Shown here: positions 24,776-34,234 of the stretch, in pieces | Layout of the letters: each line of letters starts with the position of its first letter | Position numbering within the stretch: the stretch's first letter is position 1 | Source: Bacillus sp. MM2020_4 | GTDB lineage: Bacteria > Bacillota > Bacilli > Bacillales > Cytobacillaceae | DNA length: 64,000 bases | Assembly (NCBI RefSeq): GCF_011250555.1 | Contig: NZ_JAANMZ010000006.1 | Location: 62,001 to 126,000 of the forward strand | Direction: 5' to 3' | Program-made: the position numbers and the translations under genes | The notes under the pieces: generated by a model | Seen by the model: the letters and a program-made list of their open reading frames with translations, nothing else | The model's database searches: none | What the model was told of the DNA's origin: nothing

Positions 24776-26704
24776 TTATTTCACCTCTTCGGCCAAGCAT
24801 TTCAAGACCGGATTCTCAACCACCTGATACCCGCCAATTTGATCAACCTGCTCCCGGAAGGCAGCTGATTGAATAATGGCCAGAAGCTGTCTGCCGCTTT
24901 CACTTTCATAAAAGCTGCGCGTCATCACTAAATCATATTCTTCATCGGCAACAGGAACAAAGTCCAAGCCCATCGCCTTTGCTGCCGGATAAATCCCGAG
25001 CCCGGCACCATTGGCATCCCCGTTCACTTCCGCCGCCACCGCTAAATGGGAGAACATTTCCCGGTCATAACCAGTAATCACTTCCGGCTCCAACCCAGCC
25101 TCTTCCAGCAGCAAATCAAACAGGATGCGGGTTCCGGCTCCTTTTTGACGATTGACAAAGTTCGCCCCCGTCCGGACTAAATCTGTGACCGCAGCAATTT
25201 CAAGGGGATTCCCTTTTGGCAGAATCCAGCCTTGCTTCCTTTTTAAAAAGGGGTAAAGAACCACGTCTTGCCCGGCTAACATTTTTCGGACATATGAACT
25301 ATTATATTGCTTTGTGCTTGGGTCAAGCAAATGAATGCCTGCTACATGGGCCTCGCCCTTCCGAATCGCCATGATGCCGGCCATGCTGCCGACATGGGAG
25401 GAGACAATTTTCCGCTCTGTTCGGACACGTTTCAGCTGTGAAGATAACAGGTCAATCGTCAAATCATGGCTGCCGCAAAAGACAATGGCATGTTTAATCT
25501 CCTCAAGTGGGCGCAGCAGTTCTACTTCTGCCGTTTCCCCTTGCTCATAGCCAATCACATTTGGCGGTACAATTAGCAAACCGTCTGCTCTGACATAGGA
25601 CATCGTGACCCCTGCCGCTCGTGTCAACGGATTGGCGACAAACTGGCCATCTACGTAGCCGATATTCATGCGCACGAAGTCTTCGGCACCCATTGAGGAA
25701 ACAATGCGGCGCCCAAGTTTGACCGTAACCGTTTGCCGCTCGGGTTCTGGAATCCCCAAGTATTGGCAAACAAGTGGACGCACAAACCACTCAAGCGCTA
25801 AATAGGCAGATACAGGATAGCCTGGCACACCGACGACGATTTTCCCGTTTATTTTTCCCAAGACGGTTGGTTTCCCAGGCCGTGCGGCGACCCCATGGGT
25901 ATAGACCTCGCCGATTTCTGCAATGATGTGGACCGTGAAGTCCTTCCTGCCTGCTGATGAGCCGGCATTGATGACGATAATATCAGAAGTTTCAGCTGCT
26001 TCTAGCAGCACTTCCTTAATTTTCTCCGGCTCGTCCTTGACGATTGAATGGAGTTTCGGCTCACCGCCCCACTCCTTGATAAATCCAGAAAACACTGTGC
26101 CATTGAATTCAATTATTTTTCCGGAAGCTAACTCAGAAGCCGCTTCGACGAGCTCGTTGCCTGTCGGGATAATCGTGACCACCGGTTTTTTGACAACAGG
26201 TATCACCAGCTGCTGGGCAGCGAGCAGCACACCTAAATCCGCCGGCCGCAGCGTATGTCCTTGCGGGAACAGCATTTCCTCTTGGACGATATCCTCGCCA
26301 ATTGGGCGAATATGCTGCCATGGTGTGGCTGGTTCAATGATTTCAATCGTATCCTCATCCACCACATGGACATGCTCAATCATAATAACGGCGTTGAACG
26401 GGGAAGGGATGGCATTCCCGGTATCAACAAAGCAAAATTCCGACTCTTTCTTTAGAAAAAGTGGATGTTGCTCATGCGCTTGATAGGTGCTTTCGGCAAC
26501 AACGGCAATTCCGTCCATTGCTGAGGCGTGGTAGTGCGGCATCGAGACCTTCGCAAAAATCGGTTCAGCGGTCACACGCCCCAAAGCGTCAACCGTCCCG
26601 AGATAATCAATATCGGGTGTCAGCTCACAGGCCGCCAGGATTTGTTCTCTTGCTTCCGCTCGGGGTTTATCTTCTAAGTAAATTTTGCGTTTATACTGTT
26701 CCAT
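24776..26704 (-). CDS. MoeA-like molybdenum insertase fused to a substrate-binding-like domain
   Basis: The 642-residue protein has MoeA domains in residues 1 to about 405 (SMPHYHASAMDGIAV, IPTGNELVE, NAGSSAGRKDF, VGVPGYPVSAYLALEWF). A C-terminal periplasmic-binding-protein-like domain (PBP_like, about 410-640) follows, with FCGSHDLTIDLL, GSMAGIMAIRKGEAHVAGIHL and KGAGTRILFD. No signal peptide is present, so the C-terminal domain acts in the cytoplasm, perhaps sensing molybdate or cofactor. It sits beside a stand-alone moeA. Which of the two inserts Mo is not visible from sequence. Confidence 0.88.
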   Translation of the reverse strand: MEQYKRKIYLEDKPRAEAREQILAACELTPDIDYLGTVDALGRVTAEPIFAKVSMPHYHASAMDGIAVVAESTYQAHEQHPLFLKKESEFCFVDTGNAIPSPFNAVIMIEHVHVVDEDTIEIIEPATPWQHIRPIGEDIVQEEMLFPQGHTLRPADLGVLLAAQQLVIPVVKKPVVTIIPTGNELVEAASELASGKIIEFNGTVFSGFIKEWGGEPKLHSIVKDEPEKIKEVLLEAAETSDIIVINAGSSAGRKDFTVHIIAEIGEVYTHGVAARPGKPTVLGKINGKIVVGVPGYPVSAYLALEWFVRPLVCQYLGIPEPERQTVTVKLGRRIVSSMGAEDFVRMNIGYVDGQFVANPLTRAAGVTMSYVRADGLLIVPPNVIGYEQGETAEVELLRPLEEIKHAIVFCGSHDLTIDLLSSQLKRVRTERKIVSSHVGSMAGIMAIRKGEAHVAGIHLLDPSTKQYNSSYVRKMLAGQDVVLYPFLKRKQGWILPKGNPLEIAAVTDLVRTGANFVNRQKGAGTRILFDLLLEEAGLEPEVITGYDREMFSHLAVAAEVNGDANGAGLGIYPAAKAMGLDFVPVADEEYDLVMTRSFYESESGRQLLAIIQSAAFREQVDQIGGYQVVENPVLKCLAEEVK

Positions 26705-26719
26705 GCTTCTCGCTGCCCC

Positions 26720-27952
26720 CTACCTTGAGGGAATCACAGGAACATAGTCACCCTGTGAAACCCCTTCTTTTTCTGAACTAATCTCGACAATGCCGTCGCT
26801 TTTGACCAATGTGGTAATCAAACCGGATTTTCCGATAATCGGCTCCGCCCACCATTCGCCCTCTTTTTCAAATAAGCGTACACGGATATAATCTGCTCGT
26901 CCCATTGACGAGGGAATATTCTTCGTGATCTTGGCAAACATCCGCTCCGGTTTGTGCTCGATTTTTTCACCCTTAAGCTTTCGTAAAATCCGTTCACCGA
27001 ACAGCTTGAAGATAATCATCGCACTCGCAGGATGTCCTGGCAGGCCAATGACAGGTTTGCCATTTGCCACCGCTAAAATCGTTGGTTTCCCTGGTTTAAT
27101 CGAGATGCCGTGGACAAAAACGCCTGGATCCCCCAAAGATTGAATCACTTCTGTGGTATAATCCTTTGCCCCGACTGAGCTGCCACCGGAGAGGATTAAA
27201 CAATCCACCTCGTCATAGAGCTCGCGCGCGCGCGCGCGAAATTCTTCAAAATCATCACGGACAATACCGCCGTACACGACATCGACATTCCATTCGTTCG
27301 CAAGGCCGGCAATCGTTAAATAGTTAATGTCGCGAATTTGCCCTTCTATAAGTGTTTTTGTTTGATAGGGGACGATTTCATCGCCTGATGAAAGGTAACC
27401 GACCTTCAATTTCCGAAAAACTAGCACCTCTGCAATCCCCAAAGACGCTAAGGCCCCTAATTCCTGCGGCCGCAGCCTCGTTCCGGCCTTTAGGAGAATT
27501 TCCCCTTCTTTAATATCCTCCCCGGCACGAATCACATTTTCACCGGGCGCAACTTGCTTATATGTATTTAAGAGGCCCTCTACGTCCTCACAGTGTTCAA
27601 TCATCAGCACACTGTCACTGCCCTTTGGCATCATTCCGCCTGTCGGTACATATACCGCGGTGCCGTGGCTAACAACAGCATCAGGGACTTCGCCCATTTT
27701 TACTTCTCCAGCTACGGTTAAAAAGCCGGGCATGGATTCAGAGGAACCATACGTATCCTTCGCGCGAACAGCATACCCGTCGACAGTTGAGCGATCAAAA
27801 CTAGGCACATTTTCCTTCGCTACTACAGGCGAAGCTAAAATATCGTTTAATGCCTCGCCAAGCTCTCTACCCACTGTTTGTCCAATCACCGGTATGTTTT
27901 CCTCGATTAAGGCAAATGTTTCTTCAACTGTTTTCACTTTGAAAAATTGCAT
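26720..27952 (-). CDS. moeA: Molybdopterin molybdenumtransferase
   Basis: The 410-residue protein has the MoeA/gephyrin E-domain layout: VPSFDRSTVDGYAV near residue 48, PTGGMMPKGSD, SSGDEIV, LSGGSSVGAKDYT, and IGLPGHPASAMIIFKLF. It inserts molybdate into adenylated molybdopterin. It lies between mobA (27 bp) and the fused MoeA gene (16 bp). An alternating CG tract at 27223-27238 encodes the RARARE stretch. Confidence 0.94.
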   Translation of the reverse strand: MQFFKVKTVEETFALIEENIPVIGQTVGRELGEALNDILASPVVAKENVPSFDRSTVDGYAVRAKDTYGSSESMPGFLTVAGEVKMGEVPDAVVSHGTAVYVPTGGMMPKGSDSVLMIEHCEDVEGLLNTYKQVAPGENVIRAGEDIKEGEILLKAGTRLRPQELGALASLGIAEVLVFRKLKVGYLSSGDEIVPYQTKTLIEGQIRDINYLTIAGLANEWNVDVVYGGIVRDDFEEFRARARELYDEVDCLILSGGSSVGAKDYTTEVIQSLGDPGVFVHGISIKPGKPTILAVANGKPVIGLPGHPASAMIIFKLFGERILRKLKGEKIEHKPERMFAKITKNIPSSMGRADYIRVRLFEKEGEWWAEPIIGKSGLITTLVKSDGIVEISSEKEGVSQGDYVPVIPSR

Positions 27953-27978
27953 GGTTCCCTTTTTCCCCCTTTAAAAAA

Positions 27979-28575
27979 TCAATCTGCCTCGGCCCACTTC
28001 TTTGCCTCTTCATATTCATTCGGGTGATTCATATTAAAAAAGACTCGTTCGATATCAAGATGACTATAAGTCTGTAGTTCTGTTTCGGTTACATACAAGA
28101 CGTTTAATTGGTCAAGCAAATGCTTCATGCGCAGCCGCCCTGCCTCAATACTAGAAACAACCTCTTCGACCGTCTTCTTTTGAAAAACAGCAAATAACGG
28201 ATGTTGTTTTCCATTTATAACGGGAATAACCGCATCATAGTGACCACAGTTATGAACAAGTGCTTCGGCAAGCTCTGTTGAAACAAACGGCATATCACAG
28301 GCAACAATAAAGTTTACATCATAATCAGATGCCAGGAGGCCTGCATGCACCCCTGCCAGCGGCCCCATCCCCGGAAACTGATCCGCAACCATCCTTAATC
28401 CCAAAAATTCATATTGTTCAGAATCATTCGTTACTAGAATTATATCATCAAATAGCAGTTTAAGTGCATCTGCTATTCTTTCGATGTTCGTTTTCTCATT
28501 TATTTTTAGCAGCGCCTTATTCGTGCCCATTCGGCTTGATTTTCCGCCTGCTAAAATAATCGCTGCAGCTTTCAT
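27979..28575 (-). CDS. mobA: Molybdenum cofactor guanylyltransferase
   Basis: The 198-residue nucleotidyltransferase has the signature ILAGGKSSRMGTNKALL at the N-terminus, then PGMGPLAGVHAGL and VACDMPFVS. It attaches GMP to Mo-molybdopterin to give the bis-MGD cofactor that DMSO-reductase family enzymes, including the adjacent formate dehydrogenase, require. ATG 28573-28575 is chosen with AAGGTG upstream; a 13-residue longer reading would begin before this signal. fdhE lies 16 bp upstream. Confidence 0.94.
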   Translation of the reverse strand: MKAAAIILAGGKSSRMGTNKALLKINEKTNIERIADALKLLFDDIILVTNDSEQYEFLGLRMVADQFPGMGPLAGVHAGLLASDYDVNFIVACDMPFVSTELAEALVHNCGHYDAVIPVINGKQHPLFAVFQKKTVEEVVSSIEAGRLRMKHLLDQLNVLYVTETELQTYSHLDIERVFFNMNHPNEYEEAKKWAEAD

Positions 28576-28591
28576 GTAAAAAAACACCTTC

Positions 28592-29401
28592 TTAATTTGT
28601 CTGTTTTTTTTCACCTAGCGAGTTATAACCGTTTTCCTGTGCTACAAAATCAAGGTGGATGGAATTTAAATCTAGTAATGCTACTGACGGTTTCGAGATA
28701 TATTGTCTCGTATCTATAATTTTAATATAGCCCTTACATTCTTCGCAAACTTGAATTTGCGAGGTGGCATCGCCTTCAACGGTTAAAAACTGGATCGTCT
28801 TATGGTCTTCATTGCCGCAATGAGAACATTCCAAGCGCTTGGCATGCCAATTAGCATGGCAGCGAGGACAATGAATGGCTTTTTTCCCCTCTTCTTCAAG
28901 CGTGGCCAACCGTGCAGGCTCGCCGCAAACAGGGCAGCCAGCCCCCGGAACGGCATGGTTAATCATCGGCTGAACCTTTTCAGCCGTTAATTGTAAGTAT
29001 GGGCGAAGGGCGGTCTCTGCCAGGAATTGCGGGATCCATTCTTCGAGGCCGTGCTCTTCGGCAAAACTGGTAAAATACACTTCGTTAAACGAAAAGGCTT
29101 CGTCAATCCAGCGGATCGCTGTTTCCTCGTTAAGAAGGCTCGCAATACAAGACAATTTCGCCTCGAGATCGGGAATGAGTGTTACTAGTGTGGTATTTAT
29201 TTCGTCTATCCACTGTAAGAATAGGGAAATGTCAAAATCAATAGCCGATAACGCGGCAGCCGGCACTCCTGCTTGCATCGCAGCCTTATCAAGGTTTGGT
29301 CTAATGGTTTCCGGATCTATCTGAAGCTTCCACTGTTCTTGAAGCTTGATGATTCCTTTTTGCAGGTCTTGATATTCTTTTGAAACAACGGATTTGATCA
29401 T
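28592..29401 (-). CDS. fdhE: Formate dehydrogenase accessory protein FdhE
   Basis: The 269-residue protein carries the rubredoxin-like knuckles of FdhE: CPVCGEPA, CPRCHANW, CSHCGNED and CEECKGY, all in the C-terminal half. FdhE binds the catalytic subunit before export and checks cofactor loading. It leads the fdhE-mobA-moeA-moaE-moaD series and has GAGGTG 8 nt before the ATG. Upstream lies a five-copy 21-bp repeat array. Confidence 0.9.
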   Translation of the reverse strand: MIKSVVSKEYQDLQKGIIKLQEQWKLQIDPETIRPNLDKAAMQAGVPAAALSAIDFDISLFLQWIDEINTTLVTLIPDLEAKLSCIASLLNEETAIRWIDEAFSFNEVYFTSFAEEHGLEEWIPQFLAETALRPYLQLTAEKVQPMINHAVPGAGCPVCGEPARLATLEEEGKKAIHCPRCHANWHAKRLECSHCGNEDHKTIQFLTVEGDATSQIQVCEECKGYIKIIDTRQYISKPSVALLDLNSIHLDFVAQENGYNSLGEKKQTN

Positions 29402-29433
29402 CGTTGTTACACCTCATTTTTTGATATTTTTTG

Positions 29434-29530
29434 ATTCGCTCATTGACTGCTTAAATTCGCTCATTGAAACTATTTATTCGCTCATTGACTGCCTAAATTC
29501 GCTCATTGAAGCTTAAAATTCGCTCATTGA
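29434..29530. repeat. Five direct repeats, exact 21-bp period, upstream of fdhE
   Basis: ATTCGCTCATTGA occurs at 29434, 29455, 29476, 29497 and 29518. All five 13-mers are identical and start exactly 21 bp apart, with 8-bp spacers of varying sequence. The array begins 33 bp upstream of the fdhE start and lies after the terminator of the fdh structural genes. The 21-bp period equals two helical turns, so proteins bound to each copy would face the same side. Confidence 0.92.
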
Positions 29531-29588
29531 CCCCAAAATTCATGATCAGCACCCAATTGTGTCGTAAAAAAAGACCGATTTTTAAAGG

Positions 29589-29620
29589 AAAAGGCTGTCG
29601 TAAACTATGACAGCCATTCC
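29589..29620 (-). terminator. Terminator after the fdh structural operon
   Basis: GGCTGTC pairs with GACAGCC around GTAAACTAT, extended by AAAAGG/CCTTTT with a 3-nt bulge. It lies 30 bp past the cytochrome b subunit stop. Confidence 0.65.
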
Positions 29621-29649
29621 TTTTGATTATAAAATTGAAAACGAATGGT

Positions 29650-30363
29650 TTATGCGCCTTTTTTATGCTTTGGATCATCGAGGTCAGGGAAGTTTCCCTT
29701 TTTCACTTCTTCGTCATACCAGTCGGCATAGTGGCCTTTTGCCCACCAGGCAGGAACTTTTCCGGTTACAACGCCGGAGTAGCCTGGTCTCGAATGTTTA
29801 TGGACTACAGAAAGGTAAATATGTCCGACGATCACAGCAATTCCTAGTCCGAACCCAATGTTATGAAGGACGTAGCCCCATTGTACAAGTGCTCTTGGGA
29901 AGTACTCAGGGAACCACATCGTGAAGCCTGAAACAATAACCAAGATAGCACAGAAGATCTGAAGAATGGAGTTGATTTTTTCACCAGCGTTAAAGAAGGT
30001 TTGTCTGACATGCTTAAACTTGAAGCCGAATAATTCTTTCACGAATTCACTGAAGAATTCAAGGTCGCGCTTCTTCCAAGTGATTAATTCCTTCATCCAG
30101 TGAATAAAAAACTTCGGACTAAAGATCAATAATATGAAGGTAGGCGTTATGAATGCTACCGCAAAAATTCGGTGCAGGAGCCGGGCCATCGCCGGGCCGC
30201 CAAAAACCGGATACAGCCAGTCAAAGAACTCCGTATACATCGGCAGGGCCGTGATGTATAGGGCAAAGAAGGCAATTCCATTGATTGCATGCGCCCAAAC
30301 AAACGCCTTTGGAAAACGTTGTATCTTTACTTCCGCTTGCGGGTGGGTTTGCTTATTACTCAT
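29650..30363 (-). CDS. fdhC: Formate dehydrogenase cytochrome b subunit (gamma)
   Basis: The 237-residue protein has four membrane segments. The heme-b type His residues lie in FVWAHAINGIAFF, RLLHRIFAVAF, VLHNIGFGLGI and GHIYLSVVHKHSRPGY. This is the FdnI/FdoI family; it takes electrons from the iron-sulfur subunit and reduces menaquinone. The ATG at 30361-30363 overlaps the stop of the beta subunit gene by 8 bp and has GGAGGTGG upstream. A 32-residue longer reading runs through the beta gene and is rejected. The symbol is by analogy. Confidence 0.88.
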   Translation of the reverse strand: MSNKQTHPQAEVKIQRFPKAFVWAHAINGIAFFALYITALPMYTEFFDWLYPVFGGPAMARLLHRIFAVAFITPTFILLIFSPKFFIHWMKELITWKKRDLEFFSEFVKELFGFKFKHVRQTFFNAGEKINSILQIFCAILVIVSGFTMWFPEYFPRALVQWGYVLHNIGFGLGIAVIVGHIYLSVVHKHSRPGYSGVVTGKVPAWWAKGHYADWYDEEVKKGNFPDLDDPKHKKGA

Positions 30364-31183
30364 GGCTGCCACCTCCATTTTCGTCCTCGTCATTCGCTTT
30401 TTTACTAAAAAACTTATTGGCAACAAATGCGCCGACAACTGCCATGGTGGTTGCCCCAATCATGGCCTTGCCGATTGGCTGGGCATAGTCTTTCCAGACA
30501 ACGGCTGATGTTGGTACTTTAGGGTTTTCAGGCAAACCATATACAGATGGCCGCTCTGCTAATACATAAATTGTATGTGTACCGCCAACACCTTGCGGAT
30601 TATACACTTGAGCATTTGGATAACGGCCCTTGATTTCCTTCACACGCTGTTCTGCCTTTTTGATCATCGCATCTTGGTCGCCAAACTCCATTGCGCCAGT
30701 ATGACAAGTCGTTACGCAGGCCGGCTGTAAGCCCTCGTCGATTCGGTCGGTACACATGGTGCACTTATGCGCCTTGCGATACTCTTTTCCGTTCTTATCC
30801 TTATATTCCTTCAAGGAAATTACCTCAAACGGACAGTTCTGCACGCAATAGCCGCAGCCTACGCAGGTATCTTGATCAATGACAACCGTTCCATACTTCG
30901 TATAGCTGATGGCATTTTCCGGACACACCTTTTCACAGGCGGCATCTGTACAATGGAAGCAGGAGGAATGGCGGAAAAGGTATTCTAAATCACCTTTTCC
31001 ATTCTCGTGTTCAATAAACTGAAGAACATTCCATGTATCCGCTGTTGTTTTCGCATGTGATTGGACACTGCCAAGGAAATCTGTCGGCTCTGCCGGGAGA
31101 TCATTCCAGTTTTTACAGGCGACCATACACGCGCGGCAGCCATCGCACTTTGTTACATCGACATATTTTACATACTTACTCAT
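30356..31183 (-). CDS. fdhB: Formate dehydrogenase iron-sulfur subunit (beta)
   Basis: The 275-residue protein has four cysteine clusters: CDGCRACMVAC, CFHCTDAACEKVCP, CVGCGYCVQNCP and CTMCTDRI..CVTTC. These give four 4Fe-4S centres in the FdnH/DmsB pattern. A single hydrophobic segment near 235-255 anchors the C-terminus. It moves electrons from the Mo/Se site to the cytochrome b subunit. Its ATG overlaps the fdhA stop (ATGA). Confidence 0.93.
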   Translation of the reverse strand: MSKYVKYVDVTKCDGCRACMVACKNWNDLPAEPTDFLGSVQSHAKTTADTWNVLQFIEHENGKGDLEYLFRHSSCFHCTDAACEKVCPENAISYTKYGTVVIDQDTCVGCGYCVQNCPFEVISLKEYKDKNGKEYRKAHKCTMCTDRIDEGLQPACVTTCHTGAMEFGDQDAMIKKAEQRVKEIKGRYPNAQVYNPQGVGGTHTIYVLAERPSVYGLPENPKVPTSAVVWKDYAQPIGKAMIGATTMAVVGAFVANKFFSKKANDEDENGGGSHE

Positions 31184-34170
31184 ACGTCAGCCCTCCTAAC
31201 GTTACAGAGGAATGCTTTATATTCAGGAATCATCGTATTCGCATCCCCAATATGCGGAGTCAGACGGTTGGCTGTATCCCCAGTGGCAAAGCCTTTATAG
31301 CCAAAATGCCATGGCATTCCGATTTGGTGCACTTTTTTGCCTCTTACTGTAAATGGCTTATAGCGTTTCGTGACCATTGCATAGGCCTTGATTTCGCCGC
31401 GTGCCGAGCTGACAATGATTTTGTCTTTATTCTTGATGCCTTTTTCTTTTGCGAGATCTTCACTTAATTCCACAAACATATGACCAGCAAGCTCTGAAAG
31501 CCATTCTTGGTTTCTTGTCATCGAGCCGGACTGCCAGTGTTCACTTAAACGGTAGGTTGTGGCCACGATCGGATAGTCCACCTTGAAGCCCTTTTTATTA
31601 AAGTCGCCTTCCATAATCACAGTTGCCGGGTTCATTTCCTGTCCAGAGAAAGCATTTGGAACAGGGCTTTCAAATGGTTCATAGTGTTCTGGGAACGGTC
31701 CGTCGTTTAAAGTTGGTGCAAACAATAATGCCACACCGTCTTTATTCATCATAAAGGCACCCGTACCTCCCGGTTCAGTTGGTGCAGTTACGGCCTTAAA
31801 GTCTGGGACATCATTACCGACCCATTTCTTCTGGGCATCATCCCACCAAATAACAGCCTTATCCTTGCTCCATGGCTTGCCGCTTGGATCGGCAGAGGCA
31901 CGGTTATAAAGAATGCGGCGGTTCATTGGCCATGCATAGGACCAGTTCAAATAATGCTCGCCGCCTAGATCCTTGTTATCACGGTTCTTCGATTTATTTT
32001 TGCCTTCTTCAGGATAGAAACCAGAATAAATCCAGTTACCGCTTGACGTCGAACCGTCATCTAATAGGGCCCCAAAACCGGAGATTAGTTTACCTGTTTT
32101 CAAATCGTAGCCATTGATTTCTTTGGCCACAAGATCAATATCCGGTTCTGCTCCGGTACCGTAATTCCAATCAAGCGCTAAGAATGGTCGATCCGCTGAT
32201 TTTGGACTGTTGGCGTATAGTTTTTTCAGTTTTAAGGCAAGTTCATGGATGATATCGAGATCGGGTCTTGCTTCGCCTCTGGAATCAATTGCCTTCCAGC
32301 GATATTGCATCCAGCGTGAGCTGTTGGAAATACTGCCTTCCTTTTCAAAAGAAGCGCTCGCTGGCAGTAGGAATACTTCCGTATTAATCTTTGCTGGATC
32401 ACTGCCGGCTTCTTTTTGCCAGAATGCCGATGTTTCTGTCTCCCAAAGATCAATCGCTACCATCCATTTCAGTTTTCCAAGAGCCTCTTTTTCCTTACCA
32501 GCGTTCGGACCTCCGACAACCGGGTTTGTTCCAAACAGGAAGGTGCCATCAAGCCCACCATCGTACATCGCTTTAAAGAGATTGATATGGGAATAGTTTT
32601 TATTTCCCTTTGGTAAAAATTGATAGCCAAATTCATTTTCGGCTGTAGCATTTGCGCCATACCAAGATTTCAGCAAGCTGACAACGAATTTTGGTTTATT
32701 GCTCCAATACCCTGTTTTTGGTGTTTCTTTTTCCAAATAGCCTTTAAGGGTGGCATGCTCCGGAACCGTAGCTTTTGGTGCACCCAGGTAGCCTGTTAGG
32801 TTATCGAATAATAAGCCAAAATCTGTTGAGCCTTGCACATTGGATTCACCACGCATGGCATTGATGCCGCCGCCAGGGATTCCGATATTTCCTAACAATA
32901 GCTGCAGGATGGCATAAATACGGACGTTTTGGGAACCGACTGTATGCTGGGTTGTTCCCATTGCATACATGATTGTACCGGACTTTCCAACCTTACCTGT
33001 TTCACAGAATGTTTTACAAACCTTTAGATAGTCTTCCTGTGCTGTTCCAGTCACCGTGGTAACTGTTTTTACATCATAACGGGAATAGTGCTTTTTCATT
33101 AATTGGAACACGGAACGCGGATGCTCCAAGGATTCATCGACGACAGGCTTGCCATCTTCCGTTGTTTCAAGCGCCCATTTTGTTTTATCGTATGCTCGTT
33201 TCGCTTCGTCATAGCCTGAGAAAAGGCCATCATTAAAGTCATAGCCTTCTTTCACAATAAAGGAAGCGTTTGTATATTTAGCCACATACTCCTTGTGGAT
33301 GAGATTGTTTTCAAGCGCATAATGGATCATTCCGCCGATAAATGGGATGTCCGTACCGGAGCGGAGTGCTGCGTAAACGTCAGCTTGTGCAGATGTTCTA
33401 GTAAACCGCGGGTCAACGGACACAATTTTGCCGCCGTTTTCCCTTGCTTTTGTCAACCATCTAAAGCTGATTGGATGGTTTTCCGCAGGGTTTGCGCCGA
33501 TTATCAACGCACAATCGGTATGCTGCAGATCATTCCAATGGTTAGTCATTGCTCCACGACCAAATGTAGGTGCCAGACCGGCAACCGTTGAACTATGTCA
33601 TATTCGTGCCTGGTGCTCTAAGTAGGTGACACCAATCCCTCTCATTAGTTTCGCGAGCAAATACGTTTCTTCATTATCAAGTGCTGCGCCGCCTAAGCTG
33701 GCAATTCTCTCTGTTTTATTAACGGTAATGCCGTTTTCTACTTCAACAAATGATTTGTCACGTGTTTCTTTTGTACGCTTGGCAATGGTATCAAGCATCC
33801 ATTCCCAATCCTTTTCCTCCCACTTATTGCTTCCAGGAGCACGGTAAAGCGGTTTTGTTAAGCGTTTTTCTGAGGTGTACAACTGTCTTAGTGTTGTACC
33901 CTTACTGCATAGCTTTCCTTCGTTAATTGGATTATCCGGATCCCCTTCCGTATAAACCACGGTATTGTCTTTGGTGTGGACAAGGATTCCACATCCGACA
34001 CCACAGTAGCAGCAAATGGTTGGTGTTACAGTAGATTTGGCAATTTTAAATTCTTTTGTTTTCGCATAGGCCTTTTTCTCGTTAAAACCAAGTTCGACAA
34101 CTGCAAGCGTTGCGGCAGTAGCGCCCGATAGTTTTAAAAATTGCCGGCGATTTAAGTTCATTTCAACCAT
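31180..34170 (-). CDS. fdhA: Selenocysteine formate dehydrogenase, catalytic subunit (FDH-N/O type)
   Basis: This is one 996-residue gene read through an in-frame UGA at 33598-33600 (codon 191). The two halves join as HQARI-U-HSSTVAGLAPTFGRG. This aligns with the selenocysteine site of E. coli FdnG (ARVUHGPTVA), and a SECIS hairpin follows. The N-terminus has a twin-arginine signal (NRRQFLK), then the 4Fe-4S motif CCYCGVGCG...CSKG. Further on are bis-MGD contacts such as GANPAENHP and GRGAMTNHW. It oxidises formate to CO2 outside the membrane. ATG 34168-34170 follows AAGGAG by 7 nt. Without SelA, B, C and D elsewhere, translation would stop at 190 residues. Confidence 0.93.
33569..33600 (-). 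promoter_or_regulatory. SECIS element with selenocysteine UGA
   Basis: On the minus strand UGA (33600-33598) is followed 11 nt later by GGTTGCCGGTCTGGCACC (33586-33569). It folds as GGU/ACC, a bulged U, GCC/GGC, and the apical loop GGUCU. This is the same architecture and spacing as the E. coli fdhF SECIS that SelB binds. Confidence 0.9.
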
Positions 34171-34234
34171 CACTATTCTCCTTCCCAAGAATATAGATTA
34201 GAACATCCCTTTTTCTCTATCTAAATCTGCAAGT

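Noticed and set aside
29434-29530. CRISPR-like array
   Set aside because: Repeats are 13 bp with 8-bp spacers, far below CRISPR dimensions, and no cas genes are present.
29493-29678. Minus-strand ORF across the 21-bp repeats giving repeated NERI
   Set aside because: The repeat frame reaches a stop after two units and lacks a ribosome binding site; the array is better read as DNA repeats.
31180-33549. Separate 789-residue formate dehydrogenase gene starting at 33549
   Set aside because: It is the downstream part of one selenoprotein gene. Its supposed start lies inside the conserved GRGAMTNHW motif and has no ribosome binding site.
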